A DNA stretch of 64,000 bases from Macrocystis pyrifera (GCA_031763025.1 JASSKH010000002.1:496001-560000); one strand, 5' to 3'. Positions 51,591 to 62,172 are shown, counted from the first letter of the stretch. Made by a program: numbers and translations. Notes: generated by a model from the letters alone, not told the origin.

Positions 51591-51780
51591 TCAGAACTGC
51601 CGTCCCGTTTTGGAGACAATCCACTGAAATTCTATTGCGGGGGACCATAGTAAATAGGACCAAATATTGTCAGCAAAAATGTGTGTATATATATGTTTTT
51701 TATGTATACCTTAGGTCCTATTGGCTATGGACCCCCGTACTAAGTAGTTTGTCCCCAGACGGGACTGCAGTCCTGAAAGG
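51591..51780. repeat. MITE-C palindromic element split by MITE-A
   Basis: Left half GCCGTCCCGTTTTGGAGAC to TGAAATTC; right half AGTAGTTTGTCCCCAGACGG to CTGCAGTCCTGAAAGG. A MITE-A (51635-51740) sits between. Confidence 0.85.
51635..51740 (-). mobile_element. MITE-A inserted inside MITE-C
   Basis: Termini TTGCGGGGGACC and GGACCCCCGTAC with TA on both sides. The flanks rejoin into a MITE-C whose empty paralogue (53,700-53,725) confirms a 2 bp TA duplication. Confidence 0.92.
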
Positions 51781-52028
51781 TCATCGCGAACTTGCTGATG
51801 TACCGAGAATGCCGCAAAATGAGCAAATGCATGTCTTGTCTGTCATCACCAATAAACGGTTAGTCGGACTTCACAGGTGCTATAGTTTGCCAAGTTAAGT
51901 TTCGTCTAAGTGAGGTATCAAGGGTGGGTGTCTGTTCACACGAAATTTGCCAAATATGCAAATGGCGCCCTGCCCCTGAACCACAACCGCAAATCTGGAA
52001 AGGCGATGATCTAAGGGGATGTAATACT

Positions 52029-52065
52029 ATTACGGGGGACCATAGTAAATAGGACCAGATATTGC
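52029..52065 (-). mobile_element. MITE-A, left fragment of a split copy
   Basis: TA then TTACGGGGGACC through the internal AGATATTGC, where the 1.2 kb transposon begins. The rest of this copy resumes at 53,262. Confidence 0.85.
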
Positions 52066-53261
52066 ACACCCCGGACAGCTCATGAGCTAGCTCATCTATT
52101 GTGCATAGCTGAAGCTTCGAAAACATGTCCAGATGAGCTACCGCCTATAGCTCAAGCCGGGAGAAACATGTGTAGCTCATGTAGCTCCTATAGCTCAGCC
52201 TGGGAAAGTGTGTGTAGATGAGCTATCTTCTGTAGCTTAAGCCTTCAAAACATGTGCAGATGAGCTACCACCTATAGCTCAAGCCTTCAAAACATGCGCA
52301 GATGAGCTATCGCCTGTAGCTCAAGCAAGGCAAACATGTGCAGATGAGCTATCGCCTATAGCTCAAGCAAGGCAAACATGTGCAGATGAGCTATCGCCTA
52401 TAGCTCATCCCCGGAAAACGTAATCATCGCTCATGCACGCAGCTCATTGTAGCTCTTTCTCGGCAACACATGCGTGTAAGATAAGTAGCTGAAATGCCTC
52501 CGGGACAACTGCCCATGTCTAGGAATAATATGGGTTCGGCCTGGGTTTGGTCGTTGTCCTCATCCACATCGATGACGTTGTTCGTGGGGTCCACATCCAT
52601 CGATGGATCCAGTTGCTGCCCGCCGCCAGCCTGGTCTACAGCCGAAGCGCCGCTAGAGCTGCTACCCCCGGTCGTGGGCATGCTAGGGGTGTTGCTGTGT
52701 GGTGTCGCTGTTGTGTTCTGTGCGAGCGCCTCTTGTGGTGTGCATGGTGACAGCTGACAACTGCTGTATATAGCCGTTGTCGAAAAACGAAAATTCAAAT
52801 TCTGTTGGGTGTCGACTAATAGTGTCGACCCATCCTCAGATCCTCAGGTAGAAGCAGATCCGATCTCATACAATATCACATACCTGGTACGTACAAACAT
52901 ATACCAGATATGGTCGTTTGTGTTGATATCGTTCTATTCTGTGTACTTGTATAGGTCACTTATACAGCTCATGAACTACCAGGTGCAGTATTAGTAGTAG
53001 CTCATCTATTCCAGGTAGCTCAAGCTTTGAAACATGTGCAGGTGAGCTCCCATCTACCTGGTGTAACTCAAGCCGGAGAAAGCTTATGTGGCTCCTATAG
53101 CTCGCTCTGGACATATATGTCCACATGAGCTATCTTCTATAGCTCAAGCTTGGAAAACATGTGCAGATGAGCTACCCTCCTATAGCTCAAGCCAGGAAAA
53201 CATGTAAAGCGCACGTAGCTCACCGGTGAGCTACCGTGAGCTGATCTGTCCGAGGTGTGAA
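52066..53261. mobile_element. Inverted-repeat DNA transposon (~1.2 kb) inserted in a MITE-A copy
   Basis: The left end reads ACACCCCGGACAGCTCA. The reverse complement of the right end reads ACACCTCGGACAGATCA (15 of 17 identical). The host MITE-A is split and ATATTGC is present on both sides (52059-52065 and 53262-53268), a 7 bp target duplication, extendable to 8-9 bp with one mismatch. Inside each end is an array of ~42 bp units built around agatgagcta...tagctcaagc (52,075-52,470 and 52,998-53,235), which resemble subterminal binding repeats. The centre holds a 124-codon ORF and no transposase, so the copy is non-autonomous. Superfamily is uncertain (Mutator-like or hAT/P-like by duplication length). 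Confidence 0.75.
52424..52798 (-). CDS. ORF inside an inverted-repeat transposon
   Basis: A 124-codon frame between the two subterminal minisatellite arrays of the 52,066-53,261 element. It has a Ser/Thr/Pro-rich start (NTTATPHSNTPSMPTTGG), then acidic VDPTNNVIDVDEDNDQTQAE, then LFLDMGSCPGGISATYL. No transposase motif is seen. Composition suggests a captured host coding fragment, but the origin is unknown. Confidence 0.35.
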   Translation of the reverse strand: MNFRFSTTAIYSSCQLSPCTPQEALAQNTTATPHSNTPSMPTTGGSSSSGASAVDQAGGGQQLDPSMDVDPTNNVIDVDEDNDQTQAEPILFLDMGSCPGGISATYLTRMCCRERATMSCVHER

Positions 53262-53336
53262 ATATTGCGAGTAAAAATAGGGAAATATATAGGCTTTTTT
53301 GTGCACCGTAGGTGCTTTAATATGGCCCCCCGTAGT
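53262..53336 (-). mobile_element. MITE-A, right fragment of a split copy
   Basis: Resumes at ATATTGCGAGTAAAAATAG and ends GGCCCCCCGTAG. Joined to 52,029-52,065 it gives a normal ~105 bp MITE-A. Confidence 0.85.
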
Positions 53337-53681
53337 AGAGGATGTGACACTATCGTCCCCTTTTGGGAAAAATGGGGGTTTCCAATATGCAAGTGTATAT
53401 CATGTTCTTGGTCATGGACACCCACGCTACACATTGTCAGATGTCGAACGAAAGAATAATACGTACATGGAGGCATTTCCCGCAAGGGACGTTTTGTAGT
53501 ATTTTCACGAACGGGAATAATTTTCGCGGACGGCACGTGGATGTACAATCGCATGCGTTGGTTAGAACGCGTGACATGCTCCTCGTAACATGCTCCTTCT
53601 GGTTATGAATTGATTCTTGAGTGGCGAAGCATGGAATACATAGAGGTAGTGGTATTAATAGACCCTTTTTAACCCTTTCAA

Positions 53682-53755
53682 AACAGTCCCGTTTTGGGAA
53701 CAAACCACTCAAATTCCAAGTAGTTTGTCCCCAAAACGGGACTGCAGTCCTAAAC
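53682..53755. repeat. MITE-C palindromic element, intact
   Basis: ACAGTCCCGTTTTGGGAAC ... TTGTCCCCAAAACGGGACTG; best-preserved copy and the empty-site reference for 51,591-51,780. Confidence 0.85.
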
Positions 53756-53917
53756 AGGTCAAGAGCACCGCCTGATAAACCCCAAAACGTGGCCATATCT
53801 CTATTATTCATAGTAGTATTGTCCTATATTTCTTTACCGATGACAACGCCAAAAATTGCTTACAAGAAACAGCTGCAGAAATGATCTGCTCATACCGCCG
53901 CTGTGAGAAAAAAAAGA

Positions 53918-54108
53918 AATTAGACCTATGCCAATGCAAACGCGAAGTAAAAACAAAAGCTTTCAAAAATGTCGCTTTTAAAAAACAGCCGAAAATATCC
54001 GACCGCCGCGTTGGGAAAAAAGTTTTTTTTTTTTTTTTTTTTTCGCTGACGGCTGCAGGCGGCGCATTTTTTTTTTTTTCTCGTTGCAAGTTGTCAACAC
54101 GCTGAGTG
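53918..54108 (+). repeat. R9 repeat
   Basis: Same order of blocks as 3,208-3,420 (AAAACAGCCGAAAATATCC; GGCTGCAGGCGGCGCATTT), with a poly-T expansion. Confidence 0.72.
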
Positions 54109-54366
54109 TCTTGAACAATTCTTATCGGATTTTTTTTCCCTAGCATTTCATAAAATTTGGAAAAATTTGGAAATATGTATCAAGATACGGAAGCGTTCTG
54201 TCACCATTTGTGATATTCTTGCGAAGCAAAAAAATCGGGAAAATTATATTTCATCTATTTGGAAAAAATGTTGGAAAAATGTGAAAGTATAAAAAATTGC
54301 GTGAAAAAAAAAAGGGAAATCATGCAACAAAGCTCTGCGATAAGGACACACCCTAAGAAGCGCTTT

Positions 54367-54414
<48 letters not shown>

Positions 54415-54476
54415 GTCGAGAACTTCGTCGTTTGGATTTTTTTGTCGATCTTGCGCGAACCGAGACCTTTTTATTA

Positions 54477-54585
54477 TCGTGATCACAGAACTCGCGTCTC
54501 TCTAGCATTGAAGAATCGGCACGGACACTGGTTGCTCTGGATTTCGACGGGTGGAAAGAACCGTTTGATGTGAACAACACACGTG
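54477..54585 (+). repeat. R11 dispersed repeat, partial
   Basis: GAAGAATCGGCACGGACACT through GAACCGTTTGATGTGAACAA; follows a 37-nt poly-G tract. Confidence 0.75.
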
Positions 54586-54640
54586 TACAACATACTGCTG
54601 TTACTGCTGCACCAGGCACCAGCTCTGTACTCACCAACTA

Positions 54641-54745
54641 TTACGGAGGGCCATAGTTAATAGGACCCACGGTATACACAAACACCCATATATTTCCATA
54701 TTGTTACTAACAAAATTTGGTCCTATTTACTATGCCCCCCCGTAA
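54641..54745 (+). mobile_element. MITE-A, full-length
   Basis: TA-flanked copy with termini TTACGGAGGGCCATAG and TGCCCCCCCGTAA. Confidence 0.9.
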
Positions 54746-54913
54746 TACGAGACAGCAGTGGAAAGCATCGCGTGTCACCGTGCTGGGTACGAACAGGACA
54801 TAGCCCGGGGAGGGGGGATGGGTACGATTTTAGAGAGGATGGTGTCCGGCTTACCAGTACACAGTATACCTCTCATGAACCGGAATGGGTATGTTCTACT
54901 CGTATATAGCTGT

Positions 54914-55019
54914 TACTAGGGAGGACCATAGTAAATAGGACCTACGCTACACACAAAAACCTATGTATTTAACTATTTTCAATAACCATATTTGGTCCTA
55001 TTTACTTTGGTCCCCCGTG
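54914..55019 (+). mobile_element. MITE-A, full-length, diverged ends
   Basis: Left end TACTAGGGAGGACCATAG, right end TTTGGTCCCCCGTGG. Confidence 0.85.
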
Positions 55020-55108
55020 GTATTCATTTAGTATGCACGTGCCAAATACCATTTGGCGTCTCTTGAATCAGCATTTCTCTTATACCGAGCCCTCTTTATA
55101 CCGCTTTT

Positions 55109-55185
55109 AGGAGCGCAGTCCCGTTTTGGGGACAAAGTACTTGAAATTTGACCGGTTTGTCCCCAGTACGGGGCTGCTCTTCTAA
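55109..55185. repeat. MITE-C palindromic element
   Basis: GCGCAGTCCCGTTTTGGGG ... TTGTCCCCAGTACGGGGCTG. Confidence 0.8.
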
Positions 55186-55930
55186 AAGGGTTGAGCCGTG
55201 GCTCCCGAGACCCCATCCATCTACCGGGTTATCAATTTAGCCCGCCGACCGCCGCTGTTGCTGCTAGAAACCACAACAGCAAAGCCAGTAGACCTAGCCT
55301 CTAGGCCTATCAATCGGCAGCGAGCAGTGCCGTGCTCTGCTTGTGCACGTATAACGAGAAGCTGTGCGGGGGCGCGGGACGAGTGTGGCCGTTTTTCTCT
55401 TCTCTCGGCCTCTGGGCAACTTCAGCTATATTAGTTTCCGTCGGTAGAGAGCCCATGACTATAAAATAATTAATTCCGTCGGTTGTGAACAAAAGATGCA
55501 TCTCTCGTGAACTTAATAAGCCAGTTCCGGGTACAACGTACCACGCACGACCCAGACAAAATGTGGCATAAATTTGTGCGTCTACGGGCACCCCACCTTC
55601 CTGATGGAAAAATGTGGAGAGGAAAGACATCAACTTTCGGAACTTTTTTTTCCCTTCGAGATTTTGATCTTAGGTGTATTTTTTGCAGGTGTTTGTTCGT
55701 TTGTCGTCATCACCTTGTGTTCGTTGATTGATTTGCGGAATTTTGCAGAATCTTTATCCAGCAGTGGAGTTCACGGTTTAAGGGCTACCAGGTATCGGTT
55801 TTTGACCCTCCGAAGGCCTTATCGATTCCTGGTTAGGAGTGCAATTGTCCAGTCGCGCCCAGCGATTTCGACCGTCTTTCATCGGGATGCCGCCTTCCTC
55901 AGACCGTCTTATGGAGGGGGAGGGGGCGGG

Positions 55931-56003
55931 GCGTGCTCATTTGTTGCTTGCCTTAAGTCATTTGAACATCGACCGCGCGCCCCTTTCGAGACGGAGCACC
56001 GTT
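55931..56003 (+). repeat. R3 fragment
   Basis: TGCTCATTTGTTGCTTGCC ... TTTCGAGACGGAGCACC, preceded by a G-rich run. Confidence 0.68.
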
Positions 56004-56487
56004 CCTGCTCCTGATAGAGACACGTCCAACATTTGGGCGCGTATTACGTTGTTTCCATACCATTACATTTTTTTTTCTGCTTAATCTTATCCCCTCCCTG
56101 TTTCGCCGCCTGTGGCCCCCATCTATCTCCTAGGATAGCGATCGTTTTCTGGCTGGTTATCTATTAATAGTGTTTCACACTCCTTCGTTGATACATTCAC
56201 CTGTTTTACTCATCTCTTCTGACCCATCCCGTTCCTCCTTGTACATTTCACATTCTCCTACCCATGTGAAACGCTCCAGAGGGGGACCCCCTACTTGCAT
56301 TTCCAAGCAAGTTTTCCGCCGAAAGGTAGTACTCGTAATAGTTGGCAAACGTATACCAGGTACTACCGTATTCTGTTCGGTATTTAGTTTACCGCTTGGT
56401 GTAAATAAAGACTGTTGCAGAGTGGATGTTGAAATGGGGATCTAGTCTGGCGGTCATACGATATCGCACGACACTAGTAACACGCTA

Positions 56488-56593
56488 CTACGGGGGTCCA
56501 TAGTTAACGGGACCAAATTTTGTTCTTAAAAATAGGTAAATATATAGGTTTTTTATGTATACCATAGGTCCTATTAACTATGTACCCCCGTAA
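56488..56593 (-). mobile_element. MITE-A, full-length
   Basis: Left end ACTACGGGGGTCCATAG, right end TGTACCCCCGTAA then TA. Confidence 0.9.
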
Positions 56594-56622
56594 TAGGGTG
56601 ATAAGATAGCACACCCCTTCTA

Positions 56623-56726
56623 TTACGGGGGTCCATAGTTAACAGGACCAAATATTGTTAGTAAAAATACCTAAATATATAGGTTTTTATGTATGCCATA
56701 GGTCCTGTTAACTATAGACCCCCGTA
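56623..56726 (-). mobile_element. MITE-A, full-length
   Basis: Preceded by the same ~30 bp (gtgataagatagcacacccc) that precedes the copy at the right window edge (63,953), so the two share an older duplicated context. Confidence 0.9.
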
Positions 56727-57087
56727 GGGCGTACTGAATACACCGAGCGATGCGTCTGTGCAACCAACCTCTCCCAACGAAATATTTCCGAAACCACCAT
56801 TTTCGTTGTGTGTGCCCCCCCTTAAGACGTTTTGGAGGAAAACCGGGTCTGAAATTCGTCCCGGGGGGTGTGTTATGTTGTCACACAGTGTGATGGTGTG
56901 ATACGGTATGAGGTGTGGGACAAAATTGCTTGGAGTTTGAGTAATTTTGTCCTCGGAACGGGACTTCTCTCGTAAGCGGGTTCATAATCCGTTTTTGAGA
57001 CTGTTTTTGGACTCCCGTTGTGGGCCCGAAACACTCGGAATTACAGTCAAATAAATCTGCTGTAGGTACATGTACAATGCGGTACTA

Positions 57088-57192
57088 TCACGGGGGACCA
57101 TAGTAAATAGGACCAAATTTTGTTAGTAAAAATAGGGAAACATGTAGGTTTTTGTGTGCACCGTAGGTCCTATTTAGTATGGCCCTCCGTAA
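57088..57192 (-). mobile_element. MITE-A, full-length
   Basis: TA-flanked; left end TCACGGGGGACCATAG, right end TGGCCCTCCGTAA. Confidence 0.9.
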
Positions 57193-57273
57193 ATACTGTG
57201 GAAGGGTTAGGGATGCCTTGTTTACAAGGGCACGGTTATGTGCGGTGCTGCCTTGGCAGGGATAGTAACAAAA

Positions 57274-57380
57274 TTACGGGGGACCACAGTAAATGGGACC
57301 AAATATTTTTTGTAAAAATAAGGAAATGTGTAGGTTTTTGTGTGTACCGTAGGTCCTATTTACTATCGCCCCCCCCCTAA
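57274..57380 (-). mobile_element. MITE-A, full-length, first of a tandem trio
   Basis: One of three head-to-tail copies sharing a private CCACAGTAAAT variant, suggesting local duplication rather than three insertions. Confidence 0.88.
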
Positions 57381-57388
57381 TATTACTA

Positions 57389-57494
57389 TTACGGGGGACC
57401 ACAGTAAATAGGACCAAATATTTTTGGTAAAAATAAGTGAATGTATAGGTTCTTGTGTGTACCGTAGGTCCTACTTACTATCGCCCCCCCGTAA
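57389..57494 (-). mobile_element. MITE-A, second of a tandem trio
   Basis: Shares the CCACAGTAAAT and CTATCGCCCCCC variants with its neighbours. Confidence 0.88.
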
Positions 57495-57516
57495 TATTCG
57501 TATTACGGGGGACGTA

Positions 57517-57622
57517 TTACGGGGGACCACAGTAAATAAGACCAAATATTGTTGGTAAAAATAGGCAAGTATACAGGTTTTTGTGTGTACCGTAGGTCCT
57601 GCTTACTATCGCCCCCCCGTTA
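57517..57622 (-). mobile_element. MITE-A, third of a tandem trio
   Basis: Preceded by an extra left tip (TATTACGGGGGACG at 57,501), so the left terminus is locally duplicated. Confidence 0.88.
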
Positions 57623-58186
57623 TAGTTATAGTGACCTTTACAAACGCCACCCACACATGTTTTGGCAGGAGGCCAACGTCGCTTGGAAAATAATAATAAG
57701 GTGACATCAACTTTTGTACTTGGACTGAAAAACCTGGCATTTTCGCCCCGGAAGTACGTGTGTCCACAAACAAGAACGTATATGCCACCCTGCGAATCGG
57801 CCTGGTTTTTCCCTCCCGATCGCGGGTGTAACTGCTGTCATGTGTAACGAACGGGTGGTTGAACTCAAACTCGCGGGGAACTTGCGGTCCGGTGGCAAAC
57901 GACCCCTTTTGCGTTTTTGTATACGTACCCCGGTGTCACTTGTGCCACCTCTGTTGATATAGTCGAACGGCACCTTTTTTTTTGTTCTTTGTTTTTGCTG
58001 TTGCTTGTTTCTGTGGTCTATCGGCGCACGGGACAAAAAAGCAAAAATAAGTAAGATAGAAAAAATGGCGATATCTCAACCCTTTCAGGGCTGCAGTCCC
58101 GCTTTGGGGACAAAACTGCGTGAATGCTGTACCGTTTCGGGCACAAACTACTGAACGCTGCCGTCCCTTTTTTTGGGCACACACTA

Positions 58187-58297
58187 TTCCGGAGGACCCT
58201 AGCAAATAACGCATGCGGTACACACAAAAACCTATATATTTACTGGTACCTATTTTTACTAACAAAATTTGGTCTCATTTACTATGGTCCTCGTAAC
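58187..58297 (+). mobile_element. MITE-A, diverged
   Basis: Left end TTCCGGAGGACCCTAGCAAAT, right end ATGGTCCTCGTAA. The core contains a TTACTGGTACCTATT variant. Confidence 0.82.
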
Positions 58298-58366
58298 AGT
58301 TAAGGCCGCAGTCCCCATTTTGGGCACAAACTACTTGAGGCTGCAGTCCTTTTTTGGGCACACACT

Positions 58367-58440
58367 ATTCCGGAGGAGCATAATATGTTCACCTATTTTT
58401 ACTAACAAAATTTGGTCCCATTTACTATGGTCCTCCGTAA
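58367..58440 (+). mobile_element. MITE-A, internally deleted
   Basis: Shares the TTCCGGAGG left tip with the preceding copy; lacks the left internal arm; ends GGTCCTCCGTAA. Confidence 0.8.
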
Positions 58441-58689
58441 TAGTTAAGGCCGCAGTCCCCTTTTTCGGACCAAGTACTTAAGGCTGCGGTCCCGTTTTGG
58501 GCACAAAACAACCTCAGTTCGAGGGGTTCAAAAATCCTGTTAGGACTGCATTACCTACTGCTAAGTTTAACCTGAAACATGAGTCTAATTTGGAGCGTTT
58601 TATCCCCAGAAGGGGGAAGTACGAGTCCGTCCTACAAAAACAAACAAACAAAATATCAGTAGTGCTGCAAATTGTTTCCCGCGCTTCCA

Positions 58690-59335
58690 AGAAGACCTAC
58701 GATGCCAATGGAATCGCGAAGTTTGCATAAAAAACTTCAACTTTCAAAGATACCCGCCAGTTTTTTTTTTTAGGAACAAGCTATTGCTATGAGCACGAGA
58801 ATCTTAAAACGGGAAAGTTCCATTTTTTTTTTTTTTTTAAAGAACGAAAGAAAGCAAAATTCTGGGACCGATTTTTTGGGCCAAGATCGGCTTCAGAAAA
58901 ACTCAGCCGGATGTTCGGTTCGAAGCGGCGAGATTCCGGGTCCTCGACAGACATCGGTCGACAAAACCAACCGGAGGGCGCTCGTTAGGAGCTCCTACCC
59001 ACCCTAGGGTACACCGTGTTCACGCAATGGCCGGTGATATGTGGCGGGTGCTGGCCAGGCGTATGATGAAGAATCGATTGGCCGCTGGTGTGCACATACG
59101 AAGATGACCAAACAAAAGATTGATCAGGACGTGCCGAATGCCCCAAAAAAAACACATTTTTTGTTGTTTTTTTCTGGTTCGGGGGGATACCGTAGGACAC
59201 CGCCGGCAAGCTCTCCCGCCCGCCAGACCATGGATACATCTGGTATCCTCGAGGCCGTCATCTACATTAGTTGGCCTTGCCTGACACCAACGCGGGTTGG
59301 GCGTGGGCTGAGTCTACGTCGAGATCGCACCAAGT
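58690..59335 (-). repeat. R8 dispersed repeat, copy 2 (reversed)
   Basis: Reverse orientation: GATACCCGCCAG ... AGGGCGCTCGTTAGGAGCTC ... GCCGGCAAGCTCTCCCGCC, extending into the ...TGCCTGACACCAACGCGGGTT segment also found near 3,470. Confidence 0.72.
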
Positions 59336-59520
59336 TTTGATTTTTTTTTTGTTACTTTTGACAATTTTCAACGAAAACAGAACGTGGTGATTGCGGAACC
59401 TGAAGCCGTTTAAAAAAATAAAAAAGTGAAAAGTGATATTCATGTTACTTATTTTTTTGTCCCACAGTTTCTTGTTGGAAGGTGGCAGTTTCTTGTTGGA
59501 AGGTAGATTCTTGGTTGACG

Positions 59521-59990
59521 TAGGGGGCGAGAGCTTTGCCCGTGGCGTCCTACGCTTTTCTCCCGAACCTGTTTTTTTTTTTTTCGCCTTTTGAGACGGA
59601 TGGAGAAATTTCGTCATCTGTGTTCTGCACGCCAGCGGCCGATTTTGTTTTTTTTCATCATACGCTTTGACCGGCGCTCGCTACATGTCGCCGGCCCCCA
59701 TAGGGCGGTTCGGAGCCCCTAACGAGCGCACCCCGTTCAGAAGAGCTCGTGACGCAGTCGTTGGTTCGAAGCTCGCCGCTTCGGAGTAAACATGCGCCTG
59801 AGTTTTTCTGATGCCGATTTTGGCCCAATATCTGACCCGTAACTGTTCTCTTGTTGAGGGTTTGGTAAAAGTTTGGAACTTTTGGTTCGGAGAATCGTGC
59901 TCGTGCCAAAAGCTTGTTTCTGAATTTTTCCGGCGGGTATCTTTGAATTTCAAACTTTTTTTATGGAGACTTCGGGATTCCACTGGCGTA
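59521..59990 (+). repeat. R8 dispersed repeat, copy 3
   Basis: Same orientation as copy 1 (GTAGGGGGCGAGAGCTTTGC; TCGGAGCCCCTAACGAGCGC; CGGCGGGTATCTTTGAATTT). With copy 2 it forms an inverted pair. Confidence 0.75.
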
Positions 59991-60118
59991 CCTGGTACCT
60001 GGTATATATTAGTTCTTTCTAGGGACGGAGTGGTACTCAATACCTGGTATATATCGGGTACCTGGGATATTTTTCAGGGACAGCTATTAATATCAGGCAA
60101 TTTTCAGGGACACAGTTA

Positions 60119-60223
60119 TTACGGGGGACCATAGTAAATAGGGCCAAATATTGTTGGTAAAAGTAGTTGAATATATTGGTTTTTGTGTGTACCGCAGGTC
60201 CTATTTACTATGTCCCCCCGTAG
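60119..60223 (-). mobile_element. MITE-A, full-length
   Basis: Left terminus intact; right end TGTCCCCCCGTAG. Confidence 0.9.
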
Positions 60224-60714
60224 TGGTGGTATTTGCCTGATATTAATAGTATCGTGACTTTTAGGGTTGCAGTTACATACCTTGTACAAGTATGTTCGTA
60301 ATATGTGGTTACGATAGGCTTCCAGAAACCTTGCTTGGTGAAGGGTACACGAAACAAATAAAAAACTCTACACGAAACCTCTTTTTTTTTTTGAGTCTCA
60401 AGACAGGGAGGATATACACTAAAATCAAGTAAAACGGAAATAAAAAACTGATGACTTTTTTTTAGTTTCTGGCAAAAATTCGTATTTTTTTTTTTTTGCG
60501 TTAAAAACAGTGAAAATGATAAAATAATAATACACGTACTGCTAATGCTAAACCTGACCGAAATGTCAAAAAGCATTAGTGAAATGGGAAATATCAACTT
60601 TGAACATTTTACACCTTTTTTGCCGTGGTTTGTTTTAGAGTTTTCCAGCGTCCTCCACACAGAGAGGACAGCGACTTGGATACATGATTATTTTGCATGT
60701 TAAGAACCCTGGTA

Positions 60715-60900
60715 TTACGGGGGACCATAGTAAATAGGACCAAATATAGTCAGTATAAATGGGTGAATATATGGGTGTTTGTGTGTACAGTAGGTCCTAC
60801 CACTCTGAACCGAAATATACAGACCGTCAGCATATAATTATTCAATATAAATGATGCTTATATTTTGGGTCGGAGTGGTATTATCTATGGACCCCCGTAA
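60715..60900 (-). mobile_element. MITE-A interrupted by MITE-B
   Basis: Both termini are intact (TTACGGGGGACC; GGACCCCCGTAA, TA-flanked). The right arm is split at GGTCCTA by a 79 bp MITE-B. Confidence 0.9.
60800..60878. mobile_element. MITE-B (Stowaway-like), nested in MITE-A
   Basis: 79 bp, ends CCACTCTGAACCGAAATATA and its complement (ATATTTTGGGTCGGAGTGG), flanked by TA on both sides. The termini resemble Stowaway/mariner MITEs of plants (CTCCCTCCGTCCCAAA...). Confidence 0.85.
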
Positions 60901-60903
60901 TAG

Positions 60904-60975
60904 ACCGCAATCCCGTTTTGGTGACAAACCAGTCAAACTATGAGTAATATGTCCCCAAAACGTGCCTGCAGTCTT
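60904..60975. repeat. MITE-C palindromic element
   Basis: ACCGCAATCCCGTTTTGG ... CCCCAAAACGTGCCTGCAG, immediately after the nested MITE-A at 60,715. Confidence 0.8.
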
Positions 60976-61379
60976 AAAAAAAGGTTTTAACCGCACACGT
61001 ATTTATACTGCCGTCGGCGTCGAACGTTTTTTTTTGCTTTTTTACGTTTTGCACAAAAAACTCCGCGTGTTTCAAGAGCTTCCCTGTAGATTTCAGCAAT
61101 TTTTTTGTTGTTCAGGTTTGTCCAGTGGACATTGAACATCTATGCATCTAGCCGTTAAGGTGAACGTTTAATAAATCATTCAACGCTCATGCGTTGTTCT
61201 CAGAGATGCCTGGAAAAGAGCCGCAAGTTGGACCGAAACTTTTAACAGCAGTAGTGTCTGTGCCTACAGTAGTGTGGAAGATGAGGAGCGATATCGAATA
61301 TTTCGTCGAAGCTTAAGAGTTACAAGCCGTGAAGATGATGCTTGGAAGTTGAACAGTTTATGCCAAACTTGATGGGGCC

Positions 61380-61822
61380 GAGCACTGGCACAGCACTTTG
61401 TGCTGGCGGTAGCAATCTGCTGATTTACCCGGCCGGTTTTTTCGCCGGTGCTTGTTATCATACGTGAGCCCGAGAAACAAGCCATGTGTTTTACCGAGAA
61501 TGGGTTTTGAAAGGAGAGAGGAGGGACGAGAGGCAGTGATACTGCCGCAATCCAGTATACCGGTTGATTTTGACGACTACTGTGTAATCGCTATTGGCTT
61601 GAGCACTGGCACAGCACTTTGTGCTGGCGGTAGCAATCTGCTGATTTACCCGGCCGGTTTTTTTCGCCGGTGCTTGTTATCATACGTAAGCCCGAGAAAC
61701 AAGCCATGTGTTTTACCGAGAATGGGTTTTGAAAGGAGAGAGGAGGGACGAGAGGCAGTGATACTGCCGTAATCCAGTATACCGGTTGATTTTGACGACT
61801 ACTGTGTAATCGCTATTGGCTT
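61380..61822 (+). repeat. Recent 221 bp tandem duplication
   Basis: Starts GAGCACTGGCACAGCACTTT at 61,380 and again at 61,601. The copies differ by only about three changes, including one extra T. Confidence 0.93.
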
Positions 61823-62092
61823 GAGCCAGCCAGTTCCCAGCCGTAAAAGTTGACCCTTGCACCCCCCCCCGCCCCCCTCCCTCGTCTGCAAAACGATCCC
61901 AAAACTAATTCCAAGTACGCGTCGTAGCTTGTCGCCCAAAACTTGCTCGGCGTTCTTGACCGCCATTATCCGGTACTCCTCTGGGCGCAAATGTAGAGGC
62001 CCAGTAGATGTTGATAACGATGTCTACATAATCCTTCTATTTCCGCCCATGGTGCTGAGAATTTGTGCTCCACGTTCTCGACCGCCATTATC

Positions 62093-62172
62093 TCACCCTG
62101 ACACGGGAATATAAGAAGCGTTTTATCTTGGTATTAGTGTAAAAGTGATTCTTATATTATCGTTCAGAGTGG
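62093..62172. mobile_element. MITE-B copy, diverged
   Basis: Left CACCCTGACACGGGAATATAA; right TTATATTATCGTTCAGAGTGG; about 80 bp. Confidence 0.65.

Larger units (their letters stand above)
58081..58540. repeat. MITE-C cluster, broken copies
   Basis: Three or more partial arms (GCTGCAGTCCCGCTTTGGGG; GCCGCAGTCCCCATTTTGGG; GCGGTCCCGTTTTGGGC) interleaved with the two MITE-A copies at 58,187 and 58,367. Confidence 0.7.

Noticed and set aside
61452-61772. 106-codon ORF with internal duplication
   Set aside because: It simply spans the recent 221 bp tandem duplication; no splice or domain support.
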